The position numbers and the translations under genes are program-made. A stretch of 64,000 nt of DNA from positions 48,001-112,000 of the forward strand of contig CAXNAD020000001.1 in the NCBI GenBank assembly GCA_964200185.2, in the 5' to 3' direction. Of this stretch, positions 63,774 to 64,000 are shown in pieces. This DNA is from Choristocarpus tenellus KU-1152. Lineage: Eukaryota; Phaeophyceae. Under the pieces are notes generated by a model. The model ran no database searches and was not told the origin of the DNA. It worked only from the letters and a program-made list of their open reading frames with translations. Every line of letters starts with the position of its first letter. Position 1 is the stretch's first letter.

Positions 63774-64000
63774 TTATTCATTTTTATTTTTATAATCTAA
63801 AAATAAATTTAATATATTATATTGAAAATTTTGTAATATTTTCGATTTATAACGATTGCGATTTGTAAGAATAAACAATGTACGATTAATTTTTAATTTT
63901 CTAATATTAACACACTGAACAACATTTAATTTTAATTCTTTATAGACTGATGAGGCAGAGACAAAAGCCACCCCTAATCCAGATTGAACAGCATTTTTTA
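63774..64000 (-). CDS. rbcR: LysR-type regulator RbcR (Ycf30), 5'-truncated by window edge
   Basis: C-terminal effector-domain end of a LysR-family transcription factor. From the window edge the minus-strand frame reads KNAVQSGLGVAFVSASSVYK, the conserved end of the co-inducer domain, followed by LKINRTLFILTNRNRYKSK as in RbcR. The DNA-binding half and start lie beyond 64000. In red-lineage plastids and cyanobacteria RbcR regulates rbc and related genes in response to carbon status (family knowledge). Confidence 0.88.
   Translation of the reverse strand, partial: KNAVQSGLGVAFVSASSVYKELKLNVVQCVNIRKLKINRTLFILTNRNRYKSKILQNFQYNILNLFLDYKNKNE

Overview
The window is a stretch of very AT-rich, gene-dense plastid DNA. 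It looks like a red-lineage (non-green) algal plastid. RuBisCO is the red-type Form ID enzyme with both rbcL and rbcS plastid-encoded. psaD, psaF, psaL, psbV, psbX, petJ, petM, secA, secG, tatC, groEL, dnaK, clpC, ilvH, thiG, ycf42, ycf54, ycf60, ycf66, acsF, ccs1 and a LysR-type rbcR sit beside the usual photosystem, ATP synthase and ribosomal genes. All three subunits of the light-independent protochlorophyllide reductase (chlB, chlL, chlN) are present, and trnL(UAA) carries a group I intron. No phycobiliprotein gene is seen. This fits a complex red plastid, probably a stramenopile (ochrophyte); cryptophyte, haptophyte or related deep lineages cannot be excluded from sequence reading alone. 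Both window edges cut genes (atpA at the left, rbcR at the right).

Layout. 1-4663 (minus): ATP synthase cluster atpI-H-G-F-D-A followed outward by rps2. 4731-14864 (minus): rpoB-rpoC1-rpoC2 with rps20. 14998-17633: trnS, psaD, trnfM, trnP, chlB and trnY. 17691-23906 (minus): ycf60 (Tic20-like), ccs1, rpl34, secA, ycf54, psaJ, psaF. 24240-29810 (plus): psaC, trnK, trnE, psaA, psaB, rps14. 29846-30122 (minus): petG and psbK. 30334-36911 (plus): psbZ, trnG, thiG, a 499-residue Ycf80/Tic22-like protein, petN, petM, secG, psbX, ycf66, psbV, petJ, groEL. 36925-40130: trnD, trnM, trnS, dnaK, psbI, trnI and rpl19. 40360-53668 (plus): rpl27, clpC, rpl33, rps18, ycf3, atpB, atpE, tatC, petA, a candidate structured RNA, acsF, a small ORF that looks like the detached acsF C-terminus, ycf42, rpl35, rpl20, ilvH. 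53695-64000: trnL(UAA) with intron, trnC, rbcL-rbcS converging on psbA, then chlN, chlL, ccsA, trnL(UAG), rpl32, psbE-F-L-J, trnG(UCC), ycf4, petL, psaL and the end of rbcR.

How the genes work together. Most products build or maintain the photosynthetic apparatus: photosystem I and II subunits, cytochrome b6f (petA, G, L, M, N), soluble cytochromes (petJ, psbV), cytochrome c maturation (ccs1, ccsA), ATP synthase, RuBisCO and its LysR regulator. Chlorophyll synthesis is represented by the aerobic cyclase AcsF with its partner Ycf54 and by DPOR (ChlLNB). Protein targeting is represented by SecA, SecG, TatC, a Tic20-like and a possible Tic22-like protein. Protein quality control is represented by GroEL, DnaK and ClpC.

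The least ordinary parts are: (1) a gene pair in which acsF has a novel long C-terminal extension while its normal C-terminal segment seems to be encoded by a separate downstream ORF; (2) large acidic, partly repeat-built insertions in RpoC1 and ClpC; (3) a set of long perfect inverted repeats in spacers (41-bp arms before dnaK, 53-bp arms before rpl19, overlapping hairpins after chlB, a hairpin containing the end of rbcS); and (4) a putative small RNA between petA and acsF. I did not find any mobile element, CRISPR array or foreign operon in the window.
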